A stretch of 64,000 bases of DNA from Hondaea fermentalgiana (GCA_014084085.1 NPFB01000034.1:4682-68681), one strand, 5' to 3'. Positions 1 to 10,531 are shown, counted from the first letter of the stretch. Notes: a model not told the origin generated them from the letters alone. Numbers and translations are program-made.

Positions 1-1440
1 GCGGCCGGCGAGCGGGGGCGGCGGCGCGGGAGGGAGGGAGGAGGAGGAGGGCGAGGGCGCGGGCGCGTGTATTGAGCGCCTCCGGCGCTGCGGAAGAGCC
101 TGGAGGTCGGCTGCCCTGCCCTGCCCTGCCCTGCCCTGCCCGGCTTGGCCTGATGCCCGCCCGCACGATGCCTGCCTGCCTGCCTGCCTAGGGCTGCGTA
201 CGCGCGGGCGCGGGCGGGCGGGCGAGCGCGGCGGTGTCTGCGTCTGTGCGCGGAGGATGCGAGGCCGCGCCCGCGAGGTTGGCGGGGCGGCAGGAGAGGC
301 CGCAGATGAACTCGTCCGGTCAACTCGGTCCAGCGAGGCCAGAATTGGAATGGGCGAGACCGGGTCTTGTCTTCGCGCGAGACCCGACCCGGGGCCGCTC
401 GACCTCGCGCGGCGCTTCGCTGCGACGCGCGCAGGATAACGGATGTCGTGCGCCGCGCGCCGCGCGCCGACGCCACGCAGCAGGCTGTGTCTCAAGCTGT
501 TCTCTGCTGGCTGCTCGAGGAGGATTTGAATCCACGAAGAAAGAAAGAAAGAACGACTCGCCTTGCCTTGCCTTGCCTGCCCGAACCCGTCGCGACGGCT
601 CTGCACGAAGCAGCCCGCGAAGGCGGACGGCGGCTCCGCGTTGCACGCTCGCGCTCGCGCCCTTCGGCCACACCGAGACTGCCGCCCCTGCTGCTCCGCA
701 CCAAGCTCGCCCGCCACCTTGGGGCTTGGGGCTTTGCATGCAGCAGCCGCATGCAGTGCAGTGCATCCATGCATCCTTGTGTTGCATCCTTGCGACGTGC
801 TTGCTTGCTTTGCTTGCGCGGGACCTGCCAGACCTATAGGCGACTCGGAGCCGAGCCGAGCCTGACACGCACATGCATGCAGCAGCAGCCGACAGGCATA
901 CAGCCCTACCACTGCGGCCACCGCCACGCTCGCATCCGCCCCAGTCGCGGTCGGTCCTCAACAGTGGCTGTTCGTCCCAGTGGTCTTGGACCTGACACTG
1001 TGAGATGTGTACAACCTCGTCATGGCTTCTACTTGCCTGCCCTGCTGCTCGCAGCGCGACTGACACAGAAGACCAGGACGGAGCGTGACGAAGGCTCAGA
1101 ATAAAGCCGAAGCGAGCACGCAAACGCCTGCGCGCGCAGTGTCCCGAATCAGGGCCAAAGGAAAGTGCGGCGTTTCAGGGCGGACAAGGCCTCTGTGGTC
1201 TGTTTCTTGATCTGTCTGTCTCACGATCCCGTTCGAAGAAATCATTTGCAGAAGTCTCTCTTTGGACGCCAGCGGGCCCGTGTCGTCTGTACCAAATATA
1301 AACAAGCCTACTCCAAGGCCCATTCTTCTCTCGAATTTTTTTCCGAGCTTCGCCGCCGTTACTTGACTTGAATTGACTTGACCTTTTCAATGGGTCTGAC
1401 AATCGACGAAATCTTGAGTTGGTGTACAGGTTTATTATAT
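1..1440. other. GC-rich intergenic region, no supported gene
   Basis: Long open frames overlap here on both strands and in several frames. This is expected from the GC-rich composition, and none shows a recognisable domain. Near 111-147 there is a CCTGC pentamer repeat, and near 168-188 a short CCTG-type repeat. The right end is the 3' flank of the ERGIC3-like gene: TTTATT at 1431-1436 reads AATAAA on the minus strand and is a plausible polyadenylation signal. A gene entering from the left edge cannot be excluded. Confidence 0.5.
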
Positions 1441-2805
1441 CTATCGCAGAGAAGAAGAAGACGAAGAAGACGAAGAAGAAATCGCTCGACCCGAGCGCGT
1501 GTGCAGCGCTCGATCCACAAGTCCCATCAAAGTATACGTGCCGCCAATGAGAGCGCTTAGACGCGTGAAAAAGTGCGCCCACGATTTGCGCTTTGCACTG
1601 TACTGAAGACGCAACGGAGGCGTGTCATAGAAAAAGTGCAATGAAGGCATCATGGTTTGTGTGGCAGGGCGAACGTGCTCCGAGACCGCGTACTGATGAG
1701 TCTGCAGGGTCCCGTTACTCTTTCGCCCATCAAGGGAGATGTCCGTGGCTACAATCTTCAAATAGTAATGCACAAGCGACCCACGCTCCACGGTTCTCTC
1801 CGAGCCTTGCAGCGCCGGCGCAGCAGCCTTGGCGGAGCTGACCACTTTCGAAAGAGCTTGCTGCGCCTCTTCGGGCGCAGTGTCGCCAAACCACAAGGCA
1901 TGGATTTTGTGGGACATGTCAATAGATGTGTGCCCTTCTCGACCGCCGGCGCCACCAGCACGGCCCCAAAACGCCTGGAAGAGGTCCTGCTGCATAATGT
2001 GCGCAGAAGGACCAAAGTGGAAGCTGCCTTTGGCCTTGGGCACTCGCAGGCTTCCCACAACTTCGCACCCCGCGTGCTGTATTGTGGGTGGCTTGGGCGG
2101 CCCTCTTACGCGCTTGTTACACTGCCAAAACCGATGTTCGCCATCTTTCCGCCAAGCCCAACCCCGCGCCAGAAAGGCGTCCCGCACCTGAGCGCACGTC
2201 TCGCAGCACTGTTTGTTTTCTCGACGCTTGCTGTTATCCTTTGCATTTTCCATCGTCCTGCTTGACGCCAGCGGCATTGGCGTGTAACAGCTTCCACAGC
2301 TGCTGCCGGAGGAAACAGGCGCTTTTGGAGCAGCAGCCTCCCGATCATTGGTTTTGCTCTTGTCTTTGTTTTTGCCGGCTGCTTGCAAATGCGAGTACTC
2401 CGACATTGACAGCACCGTAGCATCTTCATTGTGTCCATACTGCACTGGGTCTGCAAAAACGAGGCCCTCCTCGTCAAGCGGAAGCTCAAAGACGTCGTGC
2501 TCGGACCCGTGGTGCGCTCCGCCGCTGGCGTCCACAGTTTCTACCGCGAGATGCTCGCAGGCCATTTTTGGAAATGTAATGTCAAAGTGAATGCTCAGCA
2601 CCTCGTCCAGCGCGCGGTCAATGACCACCTCCTCTTCGGCCTCAACGCCCCAGAAAAAGCCCCCGGCCTCGACGAGCAAAAGCACCATCATGACCGCCAC
2701 GCCCACGAGCGAGACGAGGCCACCCGCATGCGTGCGCACTCTGAACTCCTCGGCAGCCTTGGGAAAGGCATCGAGCCCCCGGAGTCGCTCCAGCATGCCG
2801 CTCAT
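1441..2805 (-). CDS. ERGIC3: ERGIC3/Erv46-like ER-Golgi cargo receptor
   Basis: This 454-residue protein matches the Erv41/Erv46 (ERGIC2/3) family, membrane proteins that cycle between ER and Golgi in COPII/COPI vesicles and act as cargo receptors. The N-terminus has the family opening (LRGLDAFPKAAEEFRVRTHAGG) followed by a transmembrane segment at about 23-45. A large lumenal domain then carries the Cys-rich block (SCGSCYTP and KQCCETCAQVRDAF) typical of Erv46/ERGIC3 rather than Erv41. A second transmembrane segment lies near the C-terminus, next to the family signature FFTRLSALIGGTYTLMGLVD. The open frame extends further upstream without an ATG; the ATG at 2805 fits the family N-terminus. 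The tail ends in a run of about 12 serines and shows no dilysine retrieval signal, which is unusual for Erv46 proteins. Confidence 0.9.
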   Translation of the reverse strand: MSGMLERLRGLDAFPKAAEEFRVRTHAGGLVSLVGVAVMMVLLLVEAGGFFWGVEAEEEVVIDRALDEVLSIHFDITFPKMACEHLAVETVDASGGAHHGSEHDVFELPLDEEGLVFADPVQYGHNEDATVLSMSEYSHLQAAGKNKDKSKTNDREAAAPKAPVSSGSSCGSCYTPMPLASSRTMENAKDNSKRRENKQCCETCAQVRDAFLARGWAWRKDGEHRFWQCNKRVRGPPKPPTIQHAGCEVVGSLRVPKAKGSFHFGPSAHIMQQDLFQAFWGRAGGAGGREGHTSIDMSHKIHALWFGDTAPEEAQQALSKVVSSAKAAAPALQGSERTVERGSLVHYYLKIVATDISLDGRKSNGTLQTHQYAVSEHVRPATQTMMPSLHFFYDTPPLRLQYSAKRKSWAHFFTRLSALIGGTYTLMGLVDRALHTRSGRAISSSSSSSSSSLR

Positions 2806-3034
2806 GCTCCTCGCGACGCTCGTTCGCTCACTCGCTCGCTCGCTCGCCACGGTTGGGACTCTGTATACACGAAGCACGCAAGAACACGAGGTTGAATGAA
2901 GGCAGCTTTGTTTTTGCATCGTTGCAGAGCAAAGCAGATAAACCTCAAGCGAGACCGAGACAAAAGATATTACGCGCGCTCGCTCGCTCGCGCGCGGCCG
3001 CAGACACGCAGGCGCTGGCGCTGGCGCAGGCGCG
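2806..3034. promoter_or_regulatory. Short divergent promoter region between ERGIC3-like gene and VPS25
   Basis: Only 229 bases separate the two divergent start codons, so both core promoters and 5' leaders must share this stretch. It contains GCTC/CGCT repeats (about 2818-2845 and 2978-2998). No clear TATA box was seen. Confidence 0.4.
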
Positions 3035-3604
3035 ATGGAGAAGGCCCCGACGGAGGCGGAGTTTCACGCCAAGTTCAAAGCCTTTTACACGCTCCAGGAC
3101 AACGAAGCGACGCGCCTGAAGCAGGTTCGACTCTGGCGCCGTCTCGTGCTCGAGGACTTTGCTCGGCAGCAGCAACAGCAGCAGCGCTCGCAGGGAGCGG
3201 ACGCGGCGGGGCCTTCCGTACTCAGTCTCGACAGTTTTCCTCTCTTTACAAATGCCAAGCTAGATCGTGCCCTCGATGCCGCGGGTCGCAAGGCTGTCGC
3301 CGACGACCTCGTTGCAAGCGGTCATGGTCAATGGCACGACGCCGGAAAGACCTTGTACGTCTTTGTCAAGACTCCGTCCGAATGGGCGTCTATTATTTAC
3401 GACTTTGTACAGCAGAATGGGCTCGGTGGGACCATTTATACCGTCTACGAGCTGCATAGCGGCGACCTCACGCGCAACACCCCAATTCAGGGTATCGAAC
3501 CCGCGCTTTGCATCCAGGCGCTCGAAATTCTCGAAAACCAAAACAAGGCTGAAGTATATCCAAGTGACGAGAGTCTCGACGAGACCGGCGTCAAGTTCAT
3601 TTGA
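3035..3604 (+). CDS. VPS25: ESCRT-II subunit VPS25
   Basis: This 189-residue protein is close to the usual VPS25 length of about 175-200. VPS25 is present twice in the Y-shaped ESCRT-II complex (with VPS22 and VPS36) and recruits VPS20/CHMP6 during sorting of ubiquitinated cargo into multivesicular endosomes. The N-terminal part fits winged helix 1 (FYTLQDNEATRLKQVRLWRRLVLEDF). The C-terminal part is the second winged helix and includes the diagnostic stretch WASIIYDFVQQNGLGGTIYT and the LHSGDLT and EILENQNKAEVY segments. A Gln/Ala-rich insertion lies at about 47-62. The ATG at 3035 follows immediately on a GC-rich leader and gives the expected N-terminus. No introns are needed. Confidence 0.93.
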   Translation: MEKAPTEAEFHAKFKAFYTLQDNEATRLKQVRLWRRLVLEDFARQQQQQQRSQGADAAGPSVLSLDSFPLFTNAKLDRALDAAGRKAVADDLVASGHGQWHDAGKTLYVFVKTPSEWASIIYDFVQQNGLGGTIYTVYELHSGDLTRNTPIQGIEPALCIQALEILENQNKAEVYPSDESLDETGVKFI

Positions 3605-3694
3605 TTCCATTCGATCTGAAACAATCCTTGATGGCTTATGATCTGCTTCAAGTGACAATCGCCTTTCTTTCTCTTCGAAGTCGATTCCAAAGTC

Positions 3695-3747
<53 letters not shown>

Positions 3748-4120
3748 CCTAGGGTCTTTGCAGCAGGATTTGGTTTTGTCTCGCTTCAAGGCGCCAGAGC
3801 AGGCATATGTCAAAGCGAAAGTCCTTCCTTGTGGCTAGTTTCCACCTTGTCTTTCCCCTCGTTTGACCCTGTTCCCCGTTTTCCTCCTAGCTCTCTCTGA
3901 CGCTGAGTCTACGAACCTTCAAGTTTTTGGTGTTTCTACGCGCGCAATTACAAGGTCGTAAAGGCGTCCGAAAACATAGCTTTTTCCATAGATCACGAAC
4001 TATTATCAACATTTTTCGATCACCCACATCAACCTTTTGAAGAAACAGACAAACAATCAATACCAAGAATGTATCTGAAGCGACATGTCTCACCTCGCCC
4101 TGATCGGAGAAGTCTTCACA
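3605..4120. other. Convergent 3' intergenic region with GA microsatellite
   Basis: Lies between the 3' ends of VPS25 and HRD1. A nearly pure (GA)n tract runs from about 3701 to 3745. The rest is AT-richer than coding DNA and holds no supported gene. Confidence 0.6.
3701..3745. repeat. (GA)n microsatellite
   Basis: Uninterrupted GA dinucleotides occupy most of this interval, just 3' of VPS25. Confidence 0.9.
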
Positions 4121-6490
4121 TCACTCGTCCTTTGACTCACCACCGCCAGCGCTATTCTGTGAGCGAGCCATCGCAGCCGCAGCAAGACGAAGACGTAATT
4201 CTTGCTGAGGAGTTGACAGGCGCTCGCCAGATGCACTGCCTGTTTCGTCCGCGGTTTGTGTGCCGTCTGGTGTGAGCGCAGGATCCTCACGAGGAGGAGC
4301 GTCTTCTTCAATGACGCGTTCGGCGTCCCGCGATGGTGCTGGTGGCGGCGTCAAGGGCGGCCTCGGTGCCTCTGGAGATGCGAGATCTTCATCTCGAAAC
4401 CCTGGCGCAGGAACTGGCAAGCCTTCTTCTTGGAGTGGGGGAGCTTCCTTGGCATCGTCGTCTTCAGCGGCAGTCTCGTCATGGTCACCCGATACATGTC
4501 CTAATGAATATGGCACACCTTCTTCTTCTGCTTCTGCTTCTGCCTCTGCTCCTCCACCTTCTCCTTCCTCTTCATTATCATTCTTCTGTTTTTGCTGGTG
4601 CTGGTGCTGCTGCCGCGCGTGAAATTCGCGAGCACGCATTGCGGCAAGCGCCGCCCTTCGCGTAGCATGAGCTGCGTTGGCCTGTGCTTGGTAAACTTGA
4701 AGCTGAAGCTGGAGAATTTCGATCTGACTCTGCAAATACTGCGCCACACTAGGAAGTTCACCTCCAGCAACCGGAGCGCCGGTGACCGTTCCCGTGGGCC
4801 CGAGACCCATGGGAAACCCAAACGGTGGCGGAGAACGCAGTCTCGATTGTGAAGCACCACTCCATGCTGCACTTGGCAGACCTGGCATGCTTGATCTGCT
4901 ACTGGAAGCAGAAGCGCTCTGGGTACCATGACCTTGACGTGCGTAACTTGCAAAGTCTCCGTTGCGACCGGCTTGCTCGTTCCTCGGACGAGTTGGTGAC
5001 GCTTGCGCTGCATGCGAAGCACTTTCCCTACCAGACGCGCGCGGTTGCACTCGTGGGGAAGAAGAGGACCTCGTCTCCTCGCGCTGCTGCTCTTGCTGCT
5101 GGTGGCTTCTTCGTTCTTGCTCCTGTGGCGGCTGCTCTTGCTCTCGTGGCTCTCGATCGTGCGGCTGTTGCTCGTGTCCGAGTCTTTGCCATCGCAAGCC
5201 ATTCATGAAGGCATTTTCATTCATGAAATGCCGCGGAGCACGCAATCCACCCTGCGCGTTGCCTTCTTCTGCTGGCGCTTGCCCCACAGGCGCGGCCTGG
5301 GGGGGCTGGGCCCGGTCGTTGTCGGCTTCATTCTCGGGCCTTTGGTTGCGATCGCGGCCTACGTCGGCATTGCCGCCTCCCACGCCCCCGCCTCTGGCCT
5401 CGGCGCCGCCGTTGCCCACGTTGTTGTCAGCTGCGGCAGGCCGAATGTTGTTCCTTTGGGCTTGGTTCCAAGGAATGTCCGTGCGACAGGTCGGGCACTT
5501 GAGCTGCCGCTCGAGCCAGTTGCGAAGGCAGTAAAAGTGAAAAATGTGTCCGCATGACCCGAGCTTTTTGGGTGCGCCAATACCAGTGGCAGCGACCATC
5601 TCCTCTCGACAAATAATGCAAACCCGATCGGTCGCCTCGAGATCCTCCTCCGTCGCACTCTGGAAGCTATCGTGAAGATTGGCCGTGATTTGGCGGAACC
5701 GCCAAAAGTGGGAGAGCCTGTCATGGACGTTCTTGGCCGCAATGTACAGCTGGCGCATGAGGTGCAGTGGGACGCCATAGTAGGTGAAAATGATAGCAAA
5801 AAAGATCATATTGACGATGAGCTGCGCCATGTCAATAAAGAGCTTCAAATACAGCTCGTAAAGAGACTTGTTGTACCATTGACCCTGGATGAAGTGCATG
5901 TCGATGGCCGCAAGGCAATACTTGATAAAGACTTCCATGACTTTGATGGCCAGCAGAATGTACTCGAATCCAAAAAACACCTGCACCGAAGGTCCCTGTG
6001 TTTGCACAACATACAATGACGCCCCTGCGCAACATACGTCCACAAAGAGGAGAACGGCCATCAAACTCACGGTCCGCGCGTGTGCAAGTCGCGAGGTCTC
6101 CTGCGCTTGCTCGAGGTGCTCCACGCGCGCCTCGCATAACCAGTGAAACACTTTGGCAAAGAGAAGCGCTGTGAACATGATCACCACATTGAGACTCATC
6201 TCTTCGCGAAAGGTGGATAGAGCCAGACAGGTTTCTGTGAAAGCGTAGCGCAGATTTTCCCAAATGATCTCGCGCTCCACCTCACGCAGACGACCCAAAA
6301 AAATCTTGTTGGTGAGCTGTCCAAGCGCAATTGTGAACACAAACGCCATATTTCCCAGCACCATGATGGCCGGCTTCGATGTGACCAGGTAGATCACCGC
6401 CGGATAGAACTGCACTCTCGTCATGTACGCGTACGAGACAACGCCTGCAGTCACCAGCGTTGACGCGATGGCATATTCCGTGAATCTCAT
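4121..6490 (-). CDS. HRD1: HRD1/synoviolin-type ER membrane RING ubiquitin ligase
   Basis: This 789-residue protein is the catalytic E3 of ER-associated degradation. The first 250 residues hold several transmembrane segments and match HRD1/SYVN1 closely (for example the FLGRLREVEREIIWENLRYA stretch). A RING-H2 domain follows at 291-335, with C291, C294, C313, H315, H318, C321, C332 and C335 in the correct order; it would recruit an E2 and extract ubiquitinated substrates with HRD3/SEL1 and p97. The cytosolic tail (about 345-789) is disordered, rich in Gln, Arg, Glu and Pro, with a helical LQSQIEILQLQLQVYQAQANA segment like the one after the RING in metazoan HRD1. The ATG at 6490 opens directly into the first transmembrane region. 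The upstream extension of the frame has no family similarity. The tail is longer than in yeast Hrd1. Confidence 0.93.
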   Translation of the reverse strand: MRFTEYAIASTLVTAGVVSYAYMTRVQFYPAVIYLVTSKPAIMVLGNMAFVFTIALGQLTNKIFLGRLREVEREIIWENLRYAFTETCLALSTFREEMSLNVVIMFTALLFAKVFHWLCEARVEHLEQAQETSRLAHARTVSLMAVLLFVDVCCAGASLYVVQTQGPSVQVFFGFEYILLAIKVMEVFIKYCLAAIDMHFIQGQWYNKSLYELYLKLFIDMAQLIVNMIFFAIIFTYYGVPLHLMRQLYIAAKNVHDRLSHFWRFRQITANLHDSFQSATEEDLEATDRVCIICREEMVAATGIGAPKKLGSCGHIFHFYCLRNWLERQLKCPTCRTDIPWNQAQRNNIRPAAADNNVGNGGAEARGGGVGGGNADVGRDRNQRPENEADNDRAQPPQAAPVGQAPAEEGNAQGGLRAPRHFMNENAFMNGLRWQRLGHEQQPHDREPREQEQPPQEQERRSHQQQEQQREETRSSSSPRVQPRASGRESASHAAQASPTRPRNEQAGRNGDFASYARQGHGTQSASASSSRSSMPGLPSAAWSGASQSRLRSPPPFGFPMGLGPTGTVTGAPVAGGELPSVAQYLQSQIEILQLQLQVYQAQANAAHATRRAALAAMRAREFHARQQHQHQQKQKNDNEEEGEGGGAEAEAEAEEEGVPYSLGHVSGDHDETAAEDDDAKEAPPLQEEGLPVPAPGFRDEDLASPEAPRPPLTPPPAPSRDAERVIEEDAPPREDPALTPDGTQTADETGSASGERLSTPQQELRLRLAAAAMARSQNSAGGGESKDE

Positions 6491-7115
6491 CTTCCCTCCC
6501 GGTCGTTCCCCGCGAGCACGCCACGCGAGGGTCCTCGTCTCCGTTGCCGGCCTCGACGGCGCGCTCACTTCGATTCCGATTTGAAAATCGGCCGATGATG
6601 CGATGCGATCCCTCTCCGCCCGCCCGCCCGCGCGCGCGCGCCCGCCCGCTCGCTGTGTTTTCCATCTGCCTGCCGCCGCTGTAGTCGTCCTCGCCGAGCT
6701 GTTGCAGCTGCTTCTTGCCCTCCACCTTGTCGGCCTTGTCCTACTTTTCGTCCTTTGCGCAAGGAGGGAGGGCACACCTCCACGAGTCGTAGCTGGGCGA
6801 GCCGCGCGTGGTCCCAAGTTCCGGGCACTCGAAAGCGCGCCAGAGCTTGCGCTGGGCTGCAGACTGCTTTGCCAGGGATGCACCGCGCTACACGGCGCGG
6901 CATCGCGCGGACGCCGCCGAGACCGTCGCGACCGCAGCTCTGCGGACGGGGGAGAGTGATGGTATTGACCCAAAGCTTGCATGCCGGGGGGGGGGGGGGG
7001 GGGGGGGGGGGGTGGGGGAATATGCGCCTACGCTTGGACAAGCTGGAGGGCAAGCAAGCATGGTTGCAAGGGAGAGACTGGAAAAAAGGGTCGCGCTTCT
7101 CGTGGGATTTGTTTG
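6491..7115. other. Intergenic region with 27-base poly-G tract
   Basis: 5' region of HRD1 and 3' region of the next minus-strand gene. It contains a CGCGCG/CCCGCC-rich stretch (6620-6655) and an uninterrupted G27 run. No gene was seen. Confidence 0.6.
6986..7012 (+). repeat. G27 homopolymer
   Basis: Twenty-seven consecutive G, then T and five more G. It is directly preceded at 6973-6985 by a 13-mer identical to the HindIII-SphI end of the pUC polylinker, so it may be an assembly or cloning artefact. Confidence 0.9.
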
Positions 7116-8084
7116 CTAAATGGTAAGCGAGGAGGGTCTGCGCCATACAAAGGAAAGCTGGCCTGTGCGACGACGTTTGGGTTGTCGCTGCTTCGGCCGG
7201 CGCTCGCGTGGTGCCGCACGCGCGAGCTGTGTCTCGAGGCGCTCGAGCAGATCCCGATCTGACTCGTGAGGCAGCCAATCTGAATCCTCCTTGTCAGCCA
7301 GAGACAGTGTCAGGCTAGACTGCTGTGCCCCTAGCTTCCGACGTTTGTTTTGACGGACGGTCGCATTGCTTGTCGCCCTCGCTCTCGTCCCCGCTGTCGG
7401 TGCCCGCGTTTCTGCTTTTTGTGCAATCTGATCTTCCCGTGCACGCTTTCTGGCATCTGCTTCAGGCGCACGAGTCGAACGCACGGCAGGAGGAAGCGGT
7501 GCTTCCTCGTGCATCTCGACAAAGAGAACACGACCCACGTTGCTTTCCTGCTTTTGCAAAGAGAGACCTTGATTACAATCAGCATCTTCATTGCTAGCGT
7601 GGCTTCGGTTTTCATTATTCTTCGAGTGGTCTTCGTCAATGCGGGTCAGCCCGGTCTTCAGAGAGTCTGCGATGGAACTCGTTCCAGCACCCTCAAAGTT
7701 AGACTCCTTTTCATGGTCGTTGAGCTCACGGGTCTCATCCTCGGCGGCCTCTGCCAACGCGAGGAGAAGAGCTTCGCCAGACGAGACGGAGGAGCTCGAG
7801 CGCTCTTGGCTGCTTGATGACATTGAAGACGATGATGAAGAAAAGACATCTTCGCTGCTCGAGGCATTGCCCGAGGCACTGCTCGCAAGTCTCCGCGAGC
7901 GTCTGAGCCGACGTGGAGTGATTCGAGGTCGTCTTGCGACTTCATGTGTCGGGCCATACGCACCGCGAGGCGTACATAAGTCGCCTCCGTCGTCTGCCGC
8001 ATGCAATCGCAAGCTCATGCGCAAGGCTCGCCGCCCCCTCGTTTCGCGAGGTGGCGTAAGGGGCCCAGTCCCTGACGTCTCCAT
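7116..8084 (-). CDS. Hypothetical basic, serine-rich protein (possibly nuclear)
   Basis: This 322-residue frame from the ATG at 8084 has no domain I can name. It is low-complexity: an Arg-rich stretch (about 45-60), a Ser-rich stretch (about 65-95), an acidic/Asn region (about 110-165), then basic clusters that look like nuclear localisation signals (RQNKRRKL and PKQRQPKRRR near the C-terminus). The frame stays open upstream without ATG, and the first ATG is used here. Composition alone cannot prove it is expressed. A nuclear or chromatin-associated role is inference only. It is tandem with HRD1 on the same strand and independent of it. Confidence 0.5.
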   Translation of the reverse strand: METSGTGPLTPPRETRGRRALRMSLRLHAADDGGDLCTPRGAYGPTHEVARRPRITPRRLRRSRRLASSASGNASSSEDVFSSSSSSMSSSSQERSSSSVSSGEALLLALAEAAEDETRELNDHEKESNFEGAGTSSIADSLKTGLTRIDEDHSKNNENRSHASNEDADCNQGLSLQKQESNVGRVLFVEMHEEAPLPPAVRSTRAPEADARKRAREDQIAQKAETRAPTAGTRARATSNATVRQNKRRKLGAQQSSLTLSLADKEDSDWLPHESDRDLLERLETQLARAAPRERRPKQRQPKRRRTGQLSFVWRRPSSLTI

Positions 8085-8914
8085 GGTTCCACGAATGGAG
8101 GGATCACGGATCTGGGACGCGATGACCCTTGCGTGCAAACCTTGGGAGACACCAAAGGCTGGGGTCTCCTTGCGAGCGAGACGAGGCGAGAGGCCGTATC
8201 GACCGCGCGCGCGCGCGCGCCCTTTCCGTGCACGCCCGTATGCAACGCTCTGTGCCCTGCTCCGCTCCGTCTCGGCGTCAATGGTTTGAATTTTTGAACA
8301 CGTGCTATACACCCGCTCTCCTTCGCCTATGTGTTCTCGTGAGTGAGTGCGCAACCCAGGAGTCGCTCTATTAAAATGCGTTGTTGTAGTTACAAAGGTT
8401 CTCACCGGATAGCTGCATAGGACGTGCGCGCGGAATGAAAGAGTTGAGACGAAAACTGCGCGCTTGCGAACGATAGCGAGCGAGGGAGCGAGCGATTTCC
8501 GACACGAAGTGCGTGCGCATGATCAAAGCTCCCTGTTTGTTTGTTTGTTTATCTTTCAAGCCCGGTCAGCTAGCTAGCTCGCGAGATGGTGGAAAAGAGC
8601 CGAGAGCGCTAGACCCTGTTAGTACCGCGCGCGCATTTCTCGGCCCGCGGAGTCAATTTTTCCTCGTCTCGCTTGGGCTGCACTGACGGGGTCCACTTGC
8701 AGACAGCCGCTTTCCCTTGTACGCAACCACACTATACGGGTTTGCTCGTAAGTTAGCAAGGCAAAAAAAAAAAGCAAATTTGTTTGTCCATCCGTCCGTC
8801 CAGTACTGGTGACTGAAGGCCGGCAAACACGGAGCGAACAAGGTTCGCTCTTTGCGTGCCGCTCTTTGCGTGCGCACACGCACGCGCGCACGTACATACG
8901 CGGAGTCAGTCGTT
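8085..8914. promoter_or_regulatory. Divergent promoter region, simple repeats
   Basis: Lies between two divergent orphan genes. It contains (GC)n at about 8207-8220, TTTG repeats at 8537-8551, AGCTAGCT at 8570-8580, an A12 run near 8763 and CGTC repeats near 8788-8802. No gene is supported. Confidence 0.4.
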
Positions 8915-9676
8915 ATGGCGGCGACGCGGCGGTCGGTGCGTCTGGTGGAGGGCGGCCGACACGCCGCGGGCAGTGGCCAGCGTCTGCCAAGACGAAACTT
9001 TTGGGGACCAAGTGTGCACGACAAGGACAATGGTCTGCGCGATGAGGACGAGCAGGGATGGGAAATGCGCGGAGCCCAGGGGTCGGGCCCACGCGAGGAA
9101 CTGCACCAACACAACCAATTCCGCCAGCACGAGAAATATCATAATCATGAGCAGCAGCAGCAGCAGCAGGGGCATAAAAAGGACCAGAGTTCGAATGGAG
9201 CTTCGTCATCGTTTGTGAATCGACAGCAAGAGCATCGTCAGCAGCGAGGTCTACAACGCCAGCAGACGTGGCGATATCAAAACGTCTCCGAGGTGACAAG
9301 TGCACGATTGCAGACGCCCAGGTCAGTGCAGTCGCAAATACACCACCGCGCAGTGCAAAAGGTTGTTCGCGTGAGGGCGCGACGGCCACAGCCATACAGC
9401 TCCTTCGAAAAATTTGCTGCCATCAAAATCGGCGAGCGTCCGGCGGACCCTTATGTGAGCCCTGCCGAGAAACGTCGGCGCGACGAGAACGCCGCGCGAC
9501 AGCGTTGGATTGGCAAGGCTTTCATCGTGACTGACCACAAGGCTGCCGTTGCGAGGAGAGAACGTCTCTCCGCGGCTGGCTGCGTCACGGCCTCTGGGCC
9601 ATATTTGGATTCGCCGCCTTGTTCACGTCCGGAGGACAAGACCAAGTTCGTCGGGCCCCGCAACTTTATTTACTAA
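8915..9676 (+). CDS. Hypothetical Gln/His-rich protein, possibly ciliary
   Basis: This 253-residue protein starts at the ATG at 8915. The frame is open further upstream but without an ATG. The N-terminal half is low-complexity (Arg, Gln, His). The C-terminal 100 residues look ordered: a GERPADPYVSPAEKRRR segment, an RWIGKAFIVTDHK segment and a KFVGPRNFIY end. Short DPY-plus-basic repeats of this kind occur in small ciliary microtubule-associated proteins such as the CFAP96/DUF4586 group. The resemblance is faint and I do not assign the family. The gene is divergent from the preceding orphan gene. Confidence 0.5.
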   Translation: MAATRRSVRLVEGGRHAAGSGQRLPRRNFWGPSVHDKDNGLRDEDEQGWEMRGAQGSGPREELHQHNQFRQHEKYHNHEQQQQQQGHKKDQSSNGASSSFVNRQQEHRQQRGLQRQQTWRYQNVSEVTSARLQTPRSVQSQIHHRAVQKVVRVRARRPQPYSSFEKFAAIKIGERPADPYVSPAEKRRRDENAARQRWIGKAFIVTDHKAAVARRERLSAAGCVTASGPYLDSPPCSRPEDKTKFVGPRNFIY

Positions 9677-10531
9677 TCCCGCGCGAGCACGGCCCGTTGT
9701 GGCTGCAAATTCAAATCACTCCAAGATGTTGATGAGATGCATTGCGTTGCATTGTAATGTGAAGCTCGTCCAGCGATCAAGCTTGCGGCACCAGCAATCC
9801 TGACTGACTCTTGCTCATCCTAAATGATGATCCTCAAATTGTTTTCCGTTCTTGAATGAATTTTCGTTATCGCTTGCTCCGACCTCGACTGTCAAACGAA
9901 CTGCATGTTCGGCTGGTGAAGTTTCGAGTCGAGATACTGGCTGCGAAAACCAAGCAGCCATGCTCGATTGCTTGACTGCTCGATTGCTTGACTGCCTGCA
10001 CGATTGCTTGCTTATCGGCAGTGCGCCATGGAAAGAAGACGGCGCTCGCGCATTCCGGGCGCCGCTCTCGCATCTCCATTTCACCCTCCGCCGCGACCTG
10101 TAGCGAGCGGCACTTCTGCATTTACGGCCGGCGTCATCCACGTCGCGCTCTCCCGCTCTCCCCGTCTAGCCCCCGTCGCTCCCCGACTCCTGACTGGCTG
10201 GCGCACGACCGTTCTTCGCCTCGTCAATCTTCAAGTTCTTCACAGGCTGCTCCGCATTCTCCGGCCGCAGTCTCGCCCGGCGGTCCCGCGAGACCGAGAC
10301 GAGCCTCGGCGGCGGGCACCAGCCAGGCCCTCCGCGCGCTCGGCCGCCGGCAGAGCGTCGGGCCTCGGCTCATGATCGCATCTCGCGATGAGCGCAGCGC
10401 GTGCAGAGCGTGGGCGTAATTGTGCGTGTGTGTACCGGCCGGGGGAACCCGGCGTGCTACTTGTAGTAGGCTGAGCCGCCCTCCGCGGGTTCCCTCCCTC
10501 CCTCCCTCTCCCTCCCTCCCTCCCTCCCTCC

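Noticed and set aside
481..545. tRNA T-arm-like sequence (GGATTTGAATCC)
   Set aside because: The stems do not pair, and no anticodon or acceptor arm is found on either strand.
234..1123. Several long overlapping open frames on both strands
   Set aside because: High GC makes stops rare; frames overlap each other, show no domain and have skewed low-complexity composition.
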